From assembly GCF_900107375.1 (NCBI RefSeq), contig NZ_FNPT01000001.1:434001-498000 (forward strand): a stretch of DNA of 64,000 bases, written 5' to 3'. Source of the stretch: Lysobacter sp. yr284 (GTDB lineage: Bacteria; Pseudomonadota; Gammaproteobacteria; Xanthomonadales; Xanthomonadaceae). The position numbers were made by a program, and so were the translations under genes. Shown here in pieces: positions 14,954-23,414 of this stretch. Position 1 is the stretch's first letter. Every line of letters starts with the position of its first letter. The notes below the pieces were generated by a model. The model saw only the letters and a program-made list of their open reading frames with translations, was not told where the DNA came from and did no database searches.

Positions 14954-15571
14954 ATGCAGGAACTGTTAGCCATAGTCACCATCACCACGCTGGCGGTGAT
15001 CAGCCCCGGCCCCGACTTCGCGATGGTCTCGCGCAACAGTCTGCTGCAGTCGCGCCGCGCCGGCGTGCTGACCGCGCTGGGGATCGCGCTGGGCGTATGG
15101 GTGCATGTGGGCTACACCCTGCTCGGGGTCGGGCTGCTGATCCGCGAGTCGATCCAGCTCTACGCCGCGCTCAAGCTGCTCGGCGCGCTGTACCTGGTCT
15201 GGCTCGGCGCGAAGATGCTGCGCTCGCGCGCGGACACCGCGCCGGCGGCGGATGCGCCGGTCGCGCGCGGCGACTTCGCCGCCCTGCGCGCCGGCTTCCT
15301 GACCAATGCGCTCAATCCCAAGTGCACGGTGTTCGTGGTCAGCCTGTTCCTGCAAGCGGTCGGGCCGCAGACGCCGTTGGCGAGCAAGCTCGGCTACGGC
15401 GCGTTCGTCTCCGGCGCTCACCTGCTCTGGTTCGCCCTGGTCGCGCTGCTGTTCTCGCAGGGCGCGGTGCGCGCGCGGCTGCTGCGCTGGCGCATCGCCA
15501 TCGATCGCGCGTTCGGCGCGCTGCTGGTCGGCTTCGGCGCGTTGTTGGCGGGCTCGGCGCTGCGGCGCTGA
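14954..15571 (+). CDS. LysE/RhtB-family exporter
   Basis: A 205-residue inner-membrane protein of the LysE/RhtB amino-acid exporter family. The N-terminal SPGPDFAMV motif is diagnostic, and several hydrophobic segments follow, including one around VWVHVGYTLLGVGLL and two near the C-terminus. The length matches the family. It is transcribed away from the LysR gene, so the LysR protein is its likely regulator. The substrate cannot be read from the sequence; amino acids or homoserine lactone-like compounds are usual for the family. Confidence 0.92.
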   Translation: MQELLAIVTITTLAVISPGPDFAMVSRNSLLQSRRAGVLTALGIALGVWVHVGYTLLGVGLLIRESIQLYAALKLLGALYLVWLGAKMLRSRADTAPAADAPVARGDFAALRAGFLTNALNPKCTVFVVSLFLQAVGPQTPLASKLGYGAFVSGAHLLWFALVALLFSQGAVRARLLRWRIAIDRAFGALLVGFGALLAGSALRR

Positions 15572-15586
15572 GCCCGCCGCACCGGC

Positions 15587-16189
15587 TTACGCGGCGCGCA
15601 GTTGCTCGACCTGCTCCAGCGCGTCGGCGACTGCGCGCTGCGCTTGCTCGGGGCCCATCTTCAGGCCTTCGGCGCGCACGAACTCCAGCTGGGTCACGCC
15701 GAGGAAACCGAAGAACGCGCGCAGGTAGTTCTCGTGGTGCTCCAGCGCCGCCATCGGCGTCTGCGGCGCGTACACGCCGCCGCGGCTGGAGGCGACGATG
15801 ACGCGCTTGGCGCCGAGCAGGCCCTTGGGCGCGCCGTTCTCGTAGCCGAAGGTCTTGCCGGGCACCGCCAGCGCATCGAGCCAGGCCTTGAGCGGCGCGG
15901 GCACGCTGAAGTTGTACATCGGCGCGCCGACGACGATGGCGTCGGCGGCCAGCACCTGCGCCAGCGCCGCGTTGAGCGCGCGCACCTCGTCGCTGTCGGC
16001 CGGCGCGGCCGGATCCAGGGCCGCGGCGTTGGCGGTGGTCAGCGCCGGCAGCGGCTCGCGGTTGAGATCGCGGTAGACCACGTTCGCGCCGGGCGCCAAC
16101 GCGCGCAGCTTGGACGCGATCGCCGCCGACAGCTTGCGGCTGACCGACTGGTCCCCGAGGATGCTCGAATCGATGTGCAGGATGTTCAT
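15587..16189 (-). CDS. azoR: FMN-dependent NADH-azoreductase
   Basis: A 200-residue flavodoxin-fold quinone/azo reductase of the AzoR family. It reduces quinones, azo dyes and nitro compounds with NADH and FMN, mainly as detoxification. Diagnostic segments are MNILHIDSS at the N-terminus, the FMN-binding APMYNFSVPAPLKAWLD and the SSRGGVY loop. Start ATG 16189 fits the family exactly. The gene is divergent from an HxlR regulator 124 nt away and convergent with the LysE gene, with only 15 nt between. A second AzoR paralogue lies at 31044-31622 beside a LysR regulator, so the two copies are probably induced by different signals. Confidence 0.95.
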   Translation of the reverse strand: MNILHIDSSILGDQSVSRKLSAAIASKLRALAPGANVVYRDLNREPLPALTTANAAALDPAAPADSDEVRALNAALAQVLAADAIVVGAPMYNFSVPAPLKAWLDALAVPGKTFGYENGAPKGLLGAKRVIVASSRGGVYAPQTPMAALEHHENYLRAFFGFLGVTQLEFVRAEGLKMGPEQAQRAVADALEQVEQLRAA

Positions 16190-16279
16190 GGACGGGTCGC
16201 CTGATAGGGGAATGGGCCGCGAAAACCCCTGCAAATGCAGGCGTTTCTCGCTTGCCGTGAAATCTATTGGCGTATAGTG

Positions 16280-16296
16280 ATCCTCACAAGAAGGAT
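16280..16296. promoter_or_regulatory. Inverted repeat, candidate HxlR operator
   Basis: ATCCT (16280-16284) and AGGAT (16292-16296) form a perfect 5-bp inverted repeat with a 7-nt centre in the azoR/hxlR intergenic region. A TATAGT (16273-16278) just upstream resembles a -10 box for the regulator gene, with TTGCCG (16252) at a short 15-nt spacing. HxlR proteins bind such dyads as dimers; assignment is by position and symmetry only. Confidence 0.4.
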
Positions 16297-16313
16297 GATT
16301 TTCCGGACTAGGT

Positions 16314-16691
16314 ATGCCCGACCATACTGACGACACCTGCACCGCCCACGCCGACCGCGCCGAAGAAGGCCATGCCGAAATCCGCGCCGCGTTCTCCGCG
16401 TTCGCGGGCAAATGGAAGCTGGAAATCCTGTGGTTGCTGAGCCGGCGCCTGCATCGCTTCAACGAACTCAAGCGCGCGATTCCCGGTGTCACCCAGCACA
16501 TGCTGACCCAGCAGTTGCGCGAGCTGGAGGCCGACGGCATGGTGCGCAGAACGGTGTATCCCGAAATCCCGCCGCGGGTGGAATACGAGATCACCGAGGA
16601 CGCGCGCCGGCTGCGGCCGGTGTTCGAGGCGATCTTCGCCTGGTCGCGCCAGCGCGGCGCGGCCGGCCGCGACACCGACGCGGCCGCTTGA
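16314..16691 (+). CDS. HxlR-family winged-helix regulator
   Basis: A 125-residue HxlR-type regulator. The domain is recognisable from FAGKWKLEILWLL, the recognition region RFNELKRAIPGVTQHMLTQQLRELEADGMV, and the wing YPEIPPRVEYEITE. It begins with an acidic, His-containing N-terminal tail (MPDHTDDTCTAHADRAEEGH) with a single cysteine, which might serve as a redox or electrophile sensor. In related pairs HxlR proteins control neighbouring quinone or azo reductases and respond to electrophiles, which fits the divergent azoR gene. The function is inferred from family and position. Confidence 0.92.
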   Translation: MPDHTDDTCTAHADRAEEGHAEIRAAFSAFAGKWKLEILWLLSRRLHRFNELKRAIPGVTQHMLTQQLRELEADGMVRRTVYPEIPPRVEYEITEDARRLRPVFEAIFAWSRQRGAAGRDTDAAA

Positions 16692-16702
16692 GCCTTGCGC
16701 TG

Positions 16703-16790
16703 TCGTAGGAGCGCCTTCAGGCCCGATGCCCTTCGTGCAGGCCGCCTCGATCTGAAACAGGAACATCGGGCCTGAAGGCCTTGCCACAAG
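16703..16790. repeat. Dispersed palindromic repeat, family A
   Basis: Two inverted copies of a core related to GGAGGGCCTTCAGGCCCGA (near 16711-16728 and 16765-16782) enclose a middle segment of about 40 nt. The same arrangement recurs at 35354, 57664 and 63351. The element fills the gap between the HxlR gene and the DoxX operon. It is probably a REP/MITE-like extragenic palindrome. Confidence 0.75.
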
Positions 16791-16948
16791 AGCCGGGCCA
16801 CTGCGCCGGCGATATTTGTATCCCAATGTATCCGCCCGCTCCCACGCCACATTAGGCGACAAAACCCCGCCTTCCCCGACACGCTGCCGATACCGCATCG
16901 CTGCGAAATAGCGCCACACCCACCGGGCGCCATTTCCAGGAGCGAACC

Positions 16949-17629
16949 ATGCAGCCGTCCCCCGCCTCCACCCCCTTGTTCTCGCGCGTCGATTCGGTCG
17001 GCGCCTGGGTCGCGCCGGCCGCGCTGCGCGCGTTGCTGGCCTGGGAATTCATCGAGTCGGGCCTGGAGAAGCTCCACGGCGCGAACTGGTTCGCCGAACT
17101 CGGCGACAAGTTTCCCTGGCCGTTCTCGTTGCTCGGCGCCGATGCGTCCTGGTTCGCCGCGACCTGGCTGGAACTGATCGGCGGCGCCGCGCTGCTGCTC
17201 GGCCTGGGCACACGCTACGCCGCGTTCGCGCTGTGGGTGCTGACCGTGGTCGCGATCCACGCCGTGCACTGGCCCGAACAGTGGTCGAGCCTGACCGAGC
17301 TGTGGCAGGGCTATGCGATCAGCGACCAGGGCCACGGCAACTACAAGCTGCCGCTGATCTATCTGGTGATGCTGCTGCCGCTGGCGCTGCGCGGCGGCGG
17401 CCGGCTCAGCCTGGACCACGCCATCGCCCGCTACGTCCGCAGCGCTTCGCCCGACGCCGTCGCCGACGGCCGCACCTGGGCGCTGGTCGCGCTCGGCTTC
17501 GGCCTGCCCAGCGCCTTGCTGCTGCCGTGGTTCGGCGGCGCGCTGATCGCCCTGGCCGCAACCCTGGCGCTGGCCGCGACGCTGCGGCGCGCGCCTTCGC
17601 TGCGCCACGCCGTCGCGCTGCGCGGCTGA
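16949..17629 (+). CDS. hvfX: DoxX-family membrane protein of the MNIO RiPP operon
   Basis: A 226-residue integral membrane protein of the DoxX family. The N-terminal part has the typical [18 protein letters not shown] segment and [20 protein letters not shown]. Hydrophobic segments follow at about residues 80-100, 125-145 and 170-205. The start is supported by AGGAG at 16938-16942. In Hvf-type (DUF692) operons a DoxX protein is a frequent accessory, usually at the end of the operon; here it comes first, 87 nt ahead of the precursor gene. Its role is unknown; membrane redox or metal-peptide handling is possible. It lacks any soluble domain. Confidence 0.85.
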   Translation: MQPSPASTPLFSRVDSVGAWVAPAALRALLAWEFIESGLEKLHGANWFAELGDKFPWPFSLLGADASWFAATWLELIGGAALLLGLGTRYAAFALWVLTVVAIHAVHWPEQWSSLTELWQGYAISDQGHGNYKLPLIYLVMLLPLALRGGGRLSLDHAIARYVRSASPDAVADGRTWALVALGFGLPSALLLPWFGGALIALAATLALAATLRRAPSLRHAVALRG

Positions 17630-17716
17630 TCCGGCGCCTTCTTCCTCATTCGCTTCCGCGCCGCTACCGCGGCGCGCTTCCCCGCGGCTCGTCCGCACCT
17701 TCCCAGGAGTCACACC

Positions 17717-18133
17717 ATGTCGCGCAACCACACCACCGCCCGTCCCGCCCGCACCCTCGGCCTGCTCGGCGTCGCCCTCGGCGGCGGCCTGTTGCTGGCC
17801 GGCCAGGCTTTCGCTTCGCAGCCGCTGGCGCAGGGGTATCTGGTCTCCGCCGGCCACGCCGCCAAGACCGCCGAAGGCAAGTGCGGCGAGGGCAAGTGCG
17901 GCGAAGAAAGCTTCGCCAAGACCGACGCCAACCACGACGGCAAGGTCTCGCGCGAGGAGTTCGTCGCCCGCGCGCCCGACCGCGCCGCCGAGTTCGACGG
18001 CATCGACAAGAACCACGACGGCGCGATCTCGCTGCCGGAGGCGCTCGACTCGGTGAAGGCCGCGCGCAAGGCCGCCGGCAAGCCGGTCGGCGAAGGCAAG
18101 TGCGGCGAGGGCAAGTGCGGCGGCAAGCGCTGA
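17717..18133 (+). CDS. hvfA: HvfA-like RiPP precursor with EGKCG motifs around an EF-hand pair
   Basis: A 138-residue exported protein. Residues 1-33 look like a Sec signal peptide ending AFA. Its only four cysteines (56, 61, 129, 134) all lie in EGKCG motifs, arranged as one EGKCGEGKCG tandem after the signal and another at the C-terminus. Between them are two canonical EF-hand loops: D70-N72-D74-K76-S78-E81 and D97-N99-D101-A103-S105-E108. EGKCG cysteines are, as far as I know, the sites that HvfB/HvfC enzymes convert to copper-binding heterocycles in Haemophilus-type systems. The adjacent DUF692 and DUF2063 genes make this the natural substrate. The inserted EF-hands could couple calcium to copper binding, or be a stabilising scaffold. 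AGGAG at 17705-17709 sets the start. Confidence 0.88.
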   Translation: MSRNHTTARPARTLGLLGVALGGGLLLAGQAFASQPLAQGYLVSAGHAAKTAEGKCGEGKCGEESFAKTDANHDGKVSREEFVARAPDRAAEFDGIDKNHDGAISLPEALDSVKAARKAAGKPVGEGKCGEGKCGGKR

Positions 18134-18175
18134 GCGCCGGCCTTCGATCCATCCACCCGGCCGCCTGAGCCGGTT

Positions 18176-18208
18176 CGCCCCTTCCCTTCCCTCCCCGGGG
18201 AAGGGGCG
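18176..18208 (+). terminator. Attenuator-like hairpin between precursor and enzyme genes
   Basis: An 11-bp perfect stem (CGCCCCTTCCC at 18176-18186 with GGGAAGGGGCG at 18198-18208) and an 11-nt loop, followed by CTTTGTC. The weak T-tract suggests partial termination or 3'-end protection. That would make more precursor mRNA than enzyme mRNA, a common feature of RiPP operons. Confidence 0.55.
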
Positions 18209-18232
18209 CTTTGTCTTCGCGAGAACGCCGCC

Positions 18233-19102
18233 ATGACCGCATCCGCCCCATCGCCGCGCGCCGGCCTCGGCCTGCGCCGCGCCCTGATTCCGCAACTGCT
18301 GGCGATGGACGCCGGCGCGGTCGATTTCCTCGAATGCGCGCCCGACAACTGGATCGGCGTCGGCGGCCGCAACGGCGCCGCGCTGGCGCAGCTGGCCGCG
18401 CGCTTCCCGCTCAGCGGCCACGGCCTGTCGCTGTCGCTGGGCGGCACCGCGCCGCTCGACCTGGAACTGCTGCGGCGCACGCGCGGCTTCCTCGACCGCT
18501 TCGATGTCGCGCTGTACAGCGAGCACCTGAGCTACTGCAGCGACGACGGCCATCTCTACGACCTGCTGCCGATCCCGTTCACCGAAGAGGCCGTGGGCCA
18601 CGTCGCCGCGCGCATCCGCCAGGCCCAGGATGCGCTGGGCCGCCGCATCGCGGTGGAGAACGTTTCCTACTACGCCGCGCCGCACCAGGCGCTGGCCGAG
18701 GCCGACTTCATCCTCGCCGTGCTGGCCGAGGCCGATTGCGACCTGCTGCTCGACCTCAACAACCTCTACGTCAACGCCCACAACCACGGCTACGACGCAC
18801 GCGATTTCCTGGCCCGGCTGCCGGCCGCGCGCATCGCCTCGATGCACATCGCCGGCCATTACGACGACGAGGGCGGGCTGAAGATCGACACCCACGGCGC
18901 GCCGGTGCGCGACGACGTGTGGGACCTGCTGGCCGAAGCGTACTCGCGCTTCGGCGTGCGCCCGACCCTGCTGGAACGCGACTTCGGTTTCCCGCCGCTG
19001 GCCGAGTTGCTCGCGGAAGTCGAACGGATCCGTTCGCTGCAGGCAGCCGCCGTGCGCACAGCCGCGCCCGCCATCGAACACCTGGAGCCGGCCCATGTCT
19101 GA
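18233..19102 (+). CDS. hvfB: DUF692 multinuclear non-heme iron oxidase (MNIO), HvfB-like
   Basis: A 289-residue TIM-barrel protein of the DUF692/MbnB family (multinuclear non-heme iron-dependent oxidative enzymes). Conserved metal-site segments occur in family order: [10 protein letters not shown] (about 62-71), YSEHLSY (about 96-102), AVENVSYY (about 141-148), [14 protein letters not shown] (about 173-186), SMHIAGH (about 203-209) and a DTHG plus LLERD pair near the C-terminus. Family members oxidise cysteine residues of a peptide using two or three iron ions. The substrate here should be the EGKCG cysteines of the upstream protein. It overlaps the DUF2063 gene by 8 nt, implying translational coupling and a 1:1 complex. 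Confidence 0.93.
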   Translation: MTASAPSPRAGLGLRRALIPQLLAMDAGAVDFLECAPDNWIGVGGRNGAALAQLAARFPLSGHGLSLSLGGTAPLDLELLRRTRGFLDRFDVALYSEHLSYCSDDGHLYDLLPIPFTEEAVGHVAARIRQAQDALGRRIAVENVSYYAAPHQALAEADFILAVLAEADCDLLLDLNNLYVNAHNHGYDARDFLARLPAARIASMHIAGHYDDEGGLKIDTHGAPVRDDVWDLLAEAYSRFGVRPTLLERDFGFPPLAELLAEVERIRSLQAAAVRTAAPAIEHLEPAHV

Positions 19103-19880
19103 GCGCCTGCGCCGCCAGCAGTTCGCCTTGACCCGGCACCTGCGCGATCCCAACCGCTACCCGCCGCCGCCCGGCATCGAGGAACGCCGCCTGCGGGTCT
19201 ACCGCGAACTGCTGTTCGGTTCGATCGAAGGCCTGCTCGCGGGCGGCTTCCCGGTCGTGCGGGCGACCCTGGGCGAGGCCGAATGGCGCGCGCTGGTGCG
19301 CCGCTTCTACGCCGCGCACCGCTGCGCGACGCCGTTGTTCCCGCAGGTCGGCGGCGAGTTCGTCGAATTCCTGCAGCGCCCGCGCGGCCGCGTGCGTGGC
19401 GCGCCGTGGCTGGCCGAACTGGCGCACTACGAGTGGGCCGAGGCCGCGCTGCTGGCCTGCGACGACGCCGCGCCCGCGCATTGCGCCGACGGCGACCTGC
19501 TCGACGGCGTGCCGCTGATCGCGCCGTGGGCGTGGTCGCTGGCCTACCGCTGGCCGGTGCACGAGATCGGCCCCGAACTGCGCCCGCGCCGCGCGCCGGC
19601 TTCGCCGAGTTTGCTGCTGGTGCATCGCGACCGCGACGGCGATGTGCGTTTCGCCCGCTTGACGCCGCTGTCGTATCGCCTGCTCGCCGCAGTGCGCGCG
19701 CAATCGCGCAGCGGCGCCGACCACCTGCGCGCGCTCGCCGCCGAAGCCGGCGCGCCGGCCGAGTCCTTGTTCGCCGAAGGCCGCGCCGCGCTCGCGCAAT
19801 GGCGCGACCAGGGCGTGGTGCTCGGCACCGTCGCCGACGCCGCTTCGCCGCCACCCGCCATCGCCAGGAGCCGCCCATGA
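19095..19880 (+). CDS. hvfC: DUF2063 partner protein, HvfC-like
   Basis: A 261-residue protein with the DUF2063 N-terminal domain ([48 protein letters not shown]) and the usual C-terminal half containing [15 protein letters not shown]. In MNIO systems this partner binds the precursor and presents it to the DUF692 enzyme, as MbnC does in methanobactin synthesis. It starts inside the MNIO gene (8-nt overlap) and overlaps the next gene by 4 nt (ATGA at 19877-19880). The whole set is therefore a tightly coupled operon. No signal peptide, consistent with modification in the cytoplasm before export. Confidence 0.9.
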   Translation: MSERLRRQQFALTRHLRDPNRYPPPPGIEERRLRVYRELLFGSIEGLLAGGFPVVRATLGEAEWRALVRRFYAAHRCATPLFPQVGGEFVEFLQRPRGRVRGAPWLAELAHYEWAEAALLACDDAAPAHCADGDLLDGVPLIAPWAWSLAYRWPVHEIGPELRPRRAPASPSLLLVHRDRDGDVRFARLTPLSYRLLAAVRAQSRSGADHLRALAAEAGAPAESLFAEGRAALAQWRDQGVVLGTVADAASPPPAIARSRP

Positions 19881-20521
19881 TCGCGTCCCGTCCCACCTTC
19901 AGCGGCTGGCCGCTGCTTGGCCTGATCGCCGTCGCCGTGCTCGCCATGACCGGGCTGACCATCGCCGCGCAGGCCGACCTCGTCGAAGGCGTGCACAGCG
20001 CGGTGCGCGCCACCGCGCGCAGTTCGTTCGCGCTGTTCCTGCTGGTCTTCACCGCTTCGGCCTTCGCCGTCCTGCTGCCGGGGCCGGCCAGCGCCGCGCT
20101 GTTGCGCGAACGCCGCTACCTCGGCCTGGGGTTCGCGTTCTCGCACCTGGTCCACGCCATCGTCATCTACGCCTACGGCCGCCTGGCGCCGGAGTTCTGG
20201 CCCAGCCGTACCGGCCTGGCCAATGTGCCGGGCACGCTCGGCTACCTGTTCCTGATGGCGATGACGATCACTTCGTTCAAGCCGGTCGCGCGGCGCATGA
20301 GCGCGACCGCGTGGAAGCGCCTGCACACCGCCGGCATGTGGGTGCTGGCCGCGGTGTTCGCGCTGTCCTATTTCAAGCGCATTGCGATGAGCCCGGCGTA
20401 TGCGCTGCCGTTCGCGCTGCTGGCGGCGGCGGTCGCGATCCGCGTGCTCGGCAAGCTCGCCCAGGCGGGCAAGCGCCGCCGCCGCGCCGCCGCGCAAACC
20501 GCTGCGCTGCGTTCGTCCTGA
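19877..20521 (+). CDS. Ferric-reductase-like transmembrane protein
   Basis: A 214-residue polytopic membrane protein starting at ATG 19877, overlapping the DUF2063 stop by 4 nt. About six hydrophobic segments are visible. Histidines in FSHLVHAIVIYAYGRL and KRLHTAGMWVLAAVFALSYFKR resemble the heme-b ligands of ferric-reductase-like (MsrQ/NOX-type) domains. It ends in an Arg/Lys-rich cytoplasmic tail. Coupling to the Hvf-type genes suggests it supplies or removes electrons at the membrane, for example for periplasmic Cu(II)/Cu(I) or for the exported peptide. That role is inference. Confidence 0.75.
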   Translation: MIASRPTFSGWPLLGLIAVAVLAMTGLTIAAQADLVEGVHSAVRATARSSFALFLLVFTASAFAVLLPGPASAALLRERRYLGLGFAFSHLVHAIVIYAYGRLAPEFWPSRTGLANVPGTLGYLFLMAMTITSFKPVARRMSATAWKRLHTAGMWVLAAVFALSYFKRIAMSPAYALPFALLAAAVAIRVLGKLAQAGKRRRRAAAQTAALRSS

Positions 20522-20557
20522 GCCCTCCCCCCGCCGCTACGCCCCGGAGTCCAGACC

Positions 20558-21130
20558 ATGTCCCGCACCGCCTTGCCGCAACCGCCGTTCGCGATCAAAT
20601 CGCTGCTGCTCGCCCTGGGCCTGTGCCTGGGCGCGGTCGCCTGCACGCCCGGCGCCCAGGCCGAACCCGTGCAGCCCACCGCGCGCCAGCCGGCGCCGCC
20701 GGCGCCCGACTTCCAGGGCATCCACCGCTGGATCAACAGCCCGCCGCTGCGCATGAGCCAGTTGCGCGGCCAGGTGGTGCTGGTGGAGTTCTGGACCTAC
20801 GCCTGCATCAACTGCCTGCACGTGCAGCCGCACATCAACCGTTGGCATGCGCGCTACCGCGACCAAGGCCTGGCCGTGGTCGGCGTGCATACGCCCGAAT
20901 ACGACTACGAGCATCTCACCGGCAACGTCCAGAGCGCGGTGAAGCGCCTGGGCATCGAGTATCCGGTCGCGCAGGACAACGACTACGCCACCTGGAACGC
21001 CTACGGCAACCGCTTCTGGCCGGCGCTGTACCTGATCGACCGCGACGGGCGCATCGTCTACCGCCACTACGGCGAGGGCGACTACGAGCAGACCGAGGCG
21101 ATGATCCGCGAACTGCTGGCGCAGCGTTGA
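20558..21130 (+). CDS. Thioredoxin-like lipoprotein/periplasmic protein, CINC motif
   Basis: A 190-residue TlpA/DipZ-C-type thioredoxin-fold protein. The N-terminus has a hydrophobic segment ending AVACTPG, which may be a lipobox (Cys about 29), followed by a Pro-rich linker. The redox motif is CINC inside WTYACINCLHV; VVGVHTPEY, YPVAQDNDYATWNAYGNRFWPALYLID and the cis-Pro region complete the fold. It follows the ferric-reductase-like gene by 36 nt and is likely co-transcribed. A periplasmic disulfide reductase would suit keeping the EGKCG peptide or a copper site reduced, but this is inferred from context. Confidence 0.85.
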   Translation: MSRTALPQPPFAIKSLLLALGLCLGAVACTPGAQAEPVQPTARQPAPPAPDFQGIHRWINSPPLRMSQLRGQVVLVEFWTYACINCLHVQPHINRWHARYRDQGLAVVGVHTPEYDYEHLTGNVQSAVKRLGIEYPVAQDNDYATWNAYGNRFWPALYLIDRDGRIVYRHYGEGDYEQTEAMIRELLAQR

Positions 21131-21306
21131 GCCGCGGGCCCGGCCAATGGCGCCCGCGTCGCTCCCTCGCCCTCGTCTTTGACGCCTTCATTGCGGCAAA
21201 GCCGGAATGAGGAAATCAATCCCCACGCCACCTGGATTCGCACGCCCCACCCACCTGCCTCCACCGCCCCGTGCATAATCGCCACGCACCGCCCCCTGGA
21301 CCGGCC

Positions 21307-22047
21307 ATGAAACCCAGCGACCACATCCTGATCGTCGACGACGACCGCGACATCCGCGACATGGTCGCCGACTACCTGCGCAAGAACGGCCTGCGCGCCA
21401 GCACCGCCGCCGACGGCCGCGAGATGCGCGCGGCGCTGGAAGCGCAGGACATCGACCTGATCGTGCTCGACCTGATGCTGCCCGGCGACGACGGCCTGGT
21501 GCTGTGCCGCAACCTGCGCGCCGGCCCGCACAAGGCGATCCCGGTGCTGATGCTGACCGCGCGCGACGACGCCACCGACCGCATCGTCGGCCTGGAAATG
21601 GGCGCCGACGACTACCTGGCCAAGCCGTTCGCGCCGCGCGAGTTGCTGGCGCGGATCAATGCGGTGATCCGGCGCACGCGCATGCTGCCGCCGAACCTGC
21701 GGGTCAGCGAGGCGACGCGGTTGATCGCGTTCGGAAGCTGGCGCCTGGACACCACCGCGCGCCACCTGCTCGATCGCGACGGCACCGCCATCGCGCTCAG
21801 CGGCGCCGAGTTCCGCCTGCTGCGGGTGTTCCTCGACCATCCCCAGCGCGTGCTCAGCCGCGACCAGTTGCTCAACCTCACCCAGGGCCGCGACGCCGAA
21901 CACTTCGACCGCTCCATCGACCTGCTGGTCAGCCGCCTGCGCCAGCGCCTGCAGGACGACGCGCGCGACCAGAGCTACATCAAGACCGTGCGCAGCGAGG
22001 GCTATGTGTTCTCGCAAGCGGTCACCCTGGTCGGCGAAGACGCATGA
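21307..22047 (+). CDS. OmpR-family response regulator
   Basis: A 246-residue two-component regulator: an N-terminal receiver domain (acidic pair in VDDDRD, phospho-acceptor Asp in IVLDLMLPGDDG, Lys in YLAKPF) and a C-terminal OmpR winged helix (LSGAEFRLLRVFLDHPQRVLSR, IDLLVSRLRQRL, SYIKTVRSEGYVF). ATG 21307 starts exactly before the receiver. Its stop overlaps the start of the histidine-kinase gene (ATGA). The closest family resemblance is the OmpR/RstA group. It lies 176 nt after the MNIO operon and could regulate it, though no binding site was identified. Confidence 0.95.
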   Translation: MKPSDHILIVDDDRDIRDMVADYLRKNGLRASTAADGREMRAALEAQDIDLIVLDLMLPGDDGLVLCRNLRAGPHKAIPVLMLTARDDATDRIVGLEMGADDYLAKPFAPRELLARINAVIRRTRMLPPNLRVSEATRLIAFGSWRLDTTARHLLDRDGTAIALSGAEFRLLRVFLDHPQRVLSRDQLLNLTQGRDAEHFDRSIDLLVSRLRQRLQDDARDQSYIKTVRSEGYVFSQAVTLVGEDA

Positions 22048-23384
22048 CCGCCGCCGCCCCCGCCGAAAAGCGCAAGCGCGGCTGGCTGCCGCGCAGCATG
22101 GCCTCGCGCCTGTACCTGATCCTGTTCGCCGGGCTGGCGTTGGCGCACGCGCTGTCGTTCTCGCTGCTGTTCTACGAACGCTACGTCACCGCGACCTCGA
22201 TGATGCTCGGCAACCTCGAGCTCGACGTGCGTACCGCGGTCGCGGTGATCGACCGCCTGCCCGCGGACGAGCGCGCGCAGTGGCTGCCGCAGTTCAAGCG
22301 CCGCACCTATCACTATCTGCTCGGCCCGGGCGAACCCGGCCGGCCGCAGCTCAGCGCGCGCGCCCAAGACATCGTCGGCATGGTCGGCGGCGCCCTCGGC
22401 GCCCGCTACCCGCTGCGCGCGCAAACCGTCGGCACCCGGCCCGAGCGCTTCCAGATCCACCTGACCCTCAGCGACGGCCGGCCGCTGACGATCGAAGTGA
22501 TCCCCTCAACCATGCCGATCGCGCAATGGCTGCCGTACGTGCTCGCCGCGCAGTTGGCCTTGCTGCTGCTGTGCGCGTGGCTGGCCGTGCGCCAGGCCGC
22601 GCGCCCGCTCGAACGGCTGGCCCAGGCCGCGCAGGCGCTGAGCCCGGCCGGCGACGGCAAGCGCCTGGGCGAGACCGGCCCGACCGAAGTGGCCCAGGCC
22701 GCGGCCGCATTCAACGCCATGCAGGACCGCATCGGCGCCTACCTGCGCGAACGCCTGCAGATCCTCGCCGCGATCTCGCACGACCTGCAGACCCCGATCA
22801 CCCGCATGCGCCTGCGCACCGAAGCGATGGACGACTCGCCCGAACGCACCCGCCTGCTCGAAGACCTCGAACAGATCCAGCACCTGGTGCGCGAAGGCAT
22901 CGCCTACGCCCGCAGCGCCCACGGCAACGCCGAAAGCGCGATCAAGCTCGATCTAGACGCCTTCCTCGACAGCCTGGTCTGCGACTACCAGGACACCGGC
23001 AAAGCCGTATCCCTGAGCGGCCGCGCCGATGCCGCGCTGGTGACCCGCGCGCACGCGCTGCGGCGCGTCGCCACCAACCTCATCGACAACGCGGTGAAGT
23101 ACGCCGGCGCCGCCGAAGTGCAGGTTTCGCGCGACGCGGACGATGGTTTCCTGATCGAAGTGCTGGACCGCGGGCCGGGGATTCCGGTCGAAGAACTCGA
23201 TGCGGTGATGCAGCCGTTCTATCGGCTGGAGGCTTCGCGCAATCGCGACACCGGCGGCACCGGGCTGGGCCTGGCCATCGCCCAGCAACTGGCGCTGTCG
23301 CTGGGCGGGCGGCTGAGCCTGTCGCAGCGCGAAGGCGGCGGGTTGCGCGCGGCGTTGTGGTTGCCGGCGCAGGGGCGCGACTGA
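22044..23384 (+). CDS. Sensor histidine kinase
   Basis: A 446-residue membrane sensor kinase. There is a transmembrane helix at about 20-45, a periplasmic sensor loop of about 100 residues, and a second helix near 155-180. HAMP, the HisKA box (ISHDLQTPITRMRLR) and HATPase motifs (NLIDNAVKYA, DRGPGIP, GGTGLGLAI) follow. It overlaps the response regulator gene by 4 nt, so the pair is translated together. The sensor loop has no recognisable metal-binding motif, so the signal is unknown. It is convergent with the next gene, leaving only 30 nt. Confidence 0.95.
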   Translation: MTAAAPAEKRKRGWLPRSMASRLYLILFAGLALAHALSFSLLFYERYVTATSMMLGNLELDVRTAVAVIDRLPADERAQWLPQFKRRTYHYLLGPGEPGRPQLSARAQDIVGMVGGALGARYPLRAQTVGTRPERFQIHLTLSDGRPLTIEVIPSTMPIAQWLPYVLAAQLALLLLCAWLAVRQAARPLERLAQAAQALSPAGDGKRLGETGPTEVAQAAAAFNAMQDRIGAYLRERLQILAAISHDLQTPITRMRLRTEAMDDSPERTRLLEDLEQIQHLVREGIAYARSAHGNAESAIKLDLDAFLDSLVCDYQDTGKAVSLSGRADAALVTRAHALRRVATNLIDNAVKYAGAAEVQVSRDADDGFLIEVLDRGPGIPVEELDAVMQPFYRLEASRNRDTGGTGLGLAIAQQLALSLGGRLSLSQREGGGLRAALWLPAQGRD

Positions 23385-23414
23385 GGGTCCCTCCAGGGCC
23401 GCTCGCCGCCGAGG

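Noticed and set aside
15587-19153. One very long minus-strand open frame of about 1188 codons
   Set aside because: Only the first 200 codons from 16189 downwards are a real protein (AzoR). The rest is antisense to HxlR, DoxX, the precursor and MNIO genes and lacks domain content.
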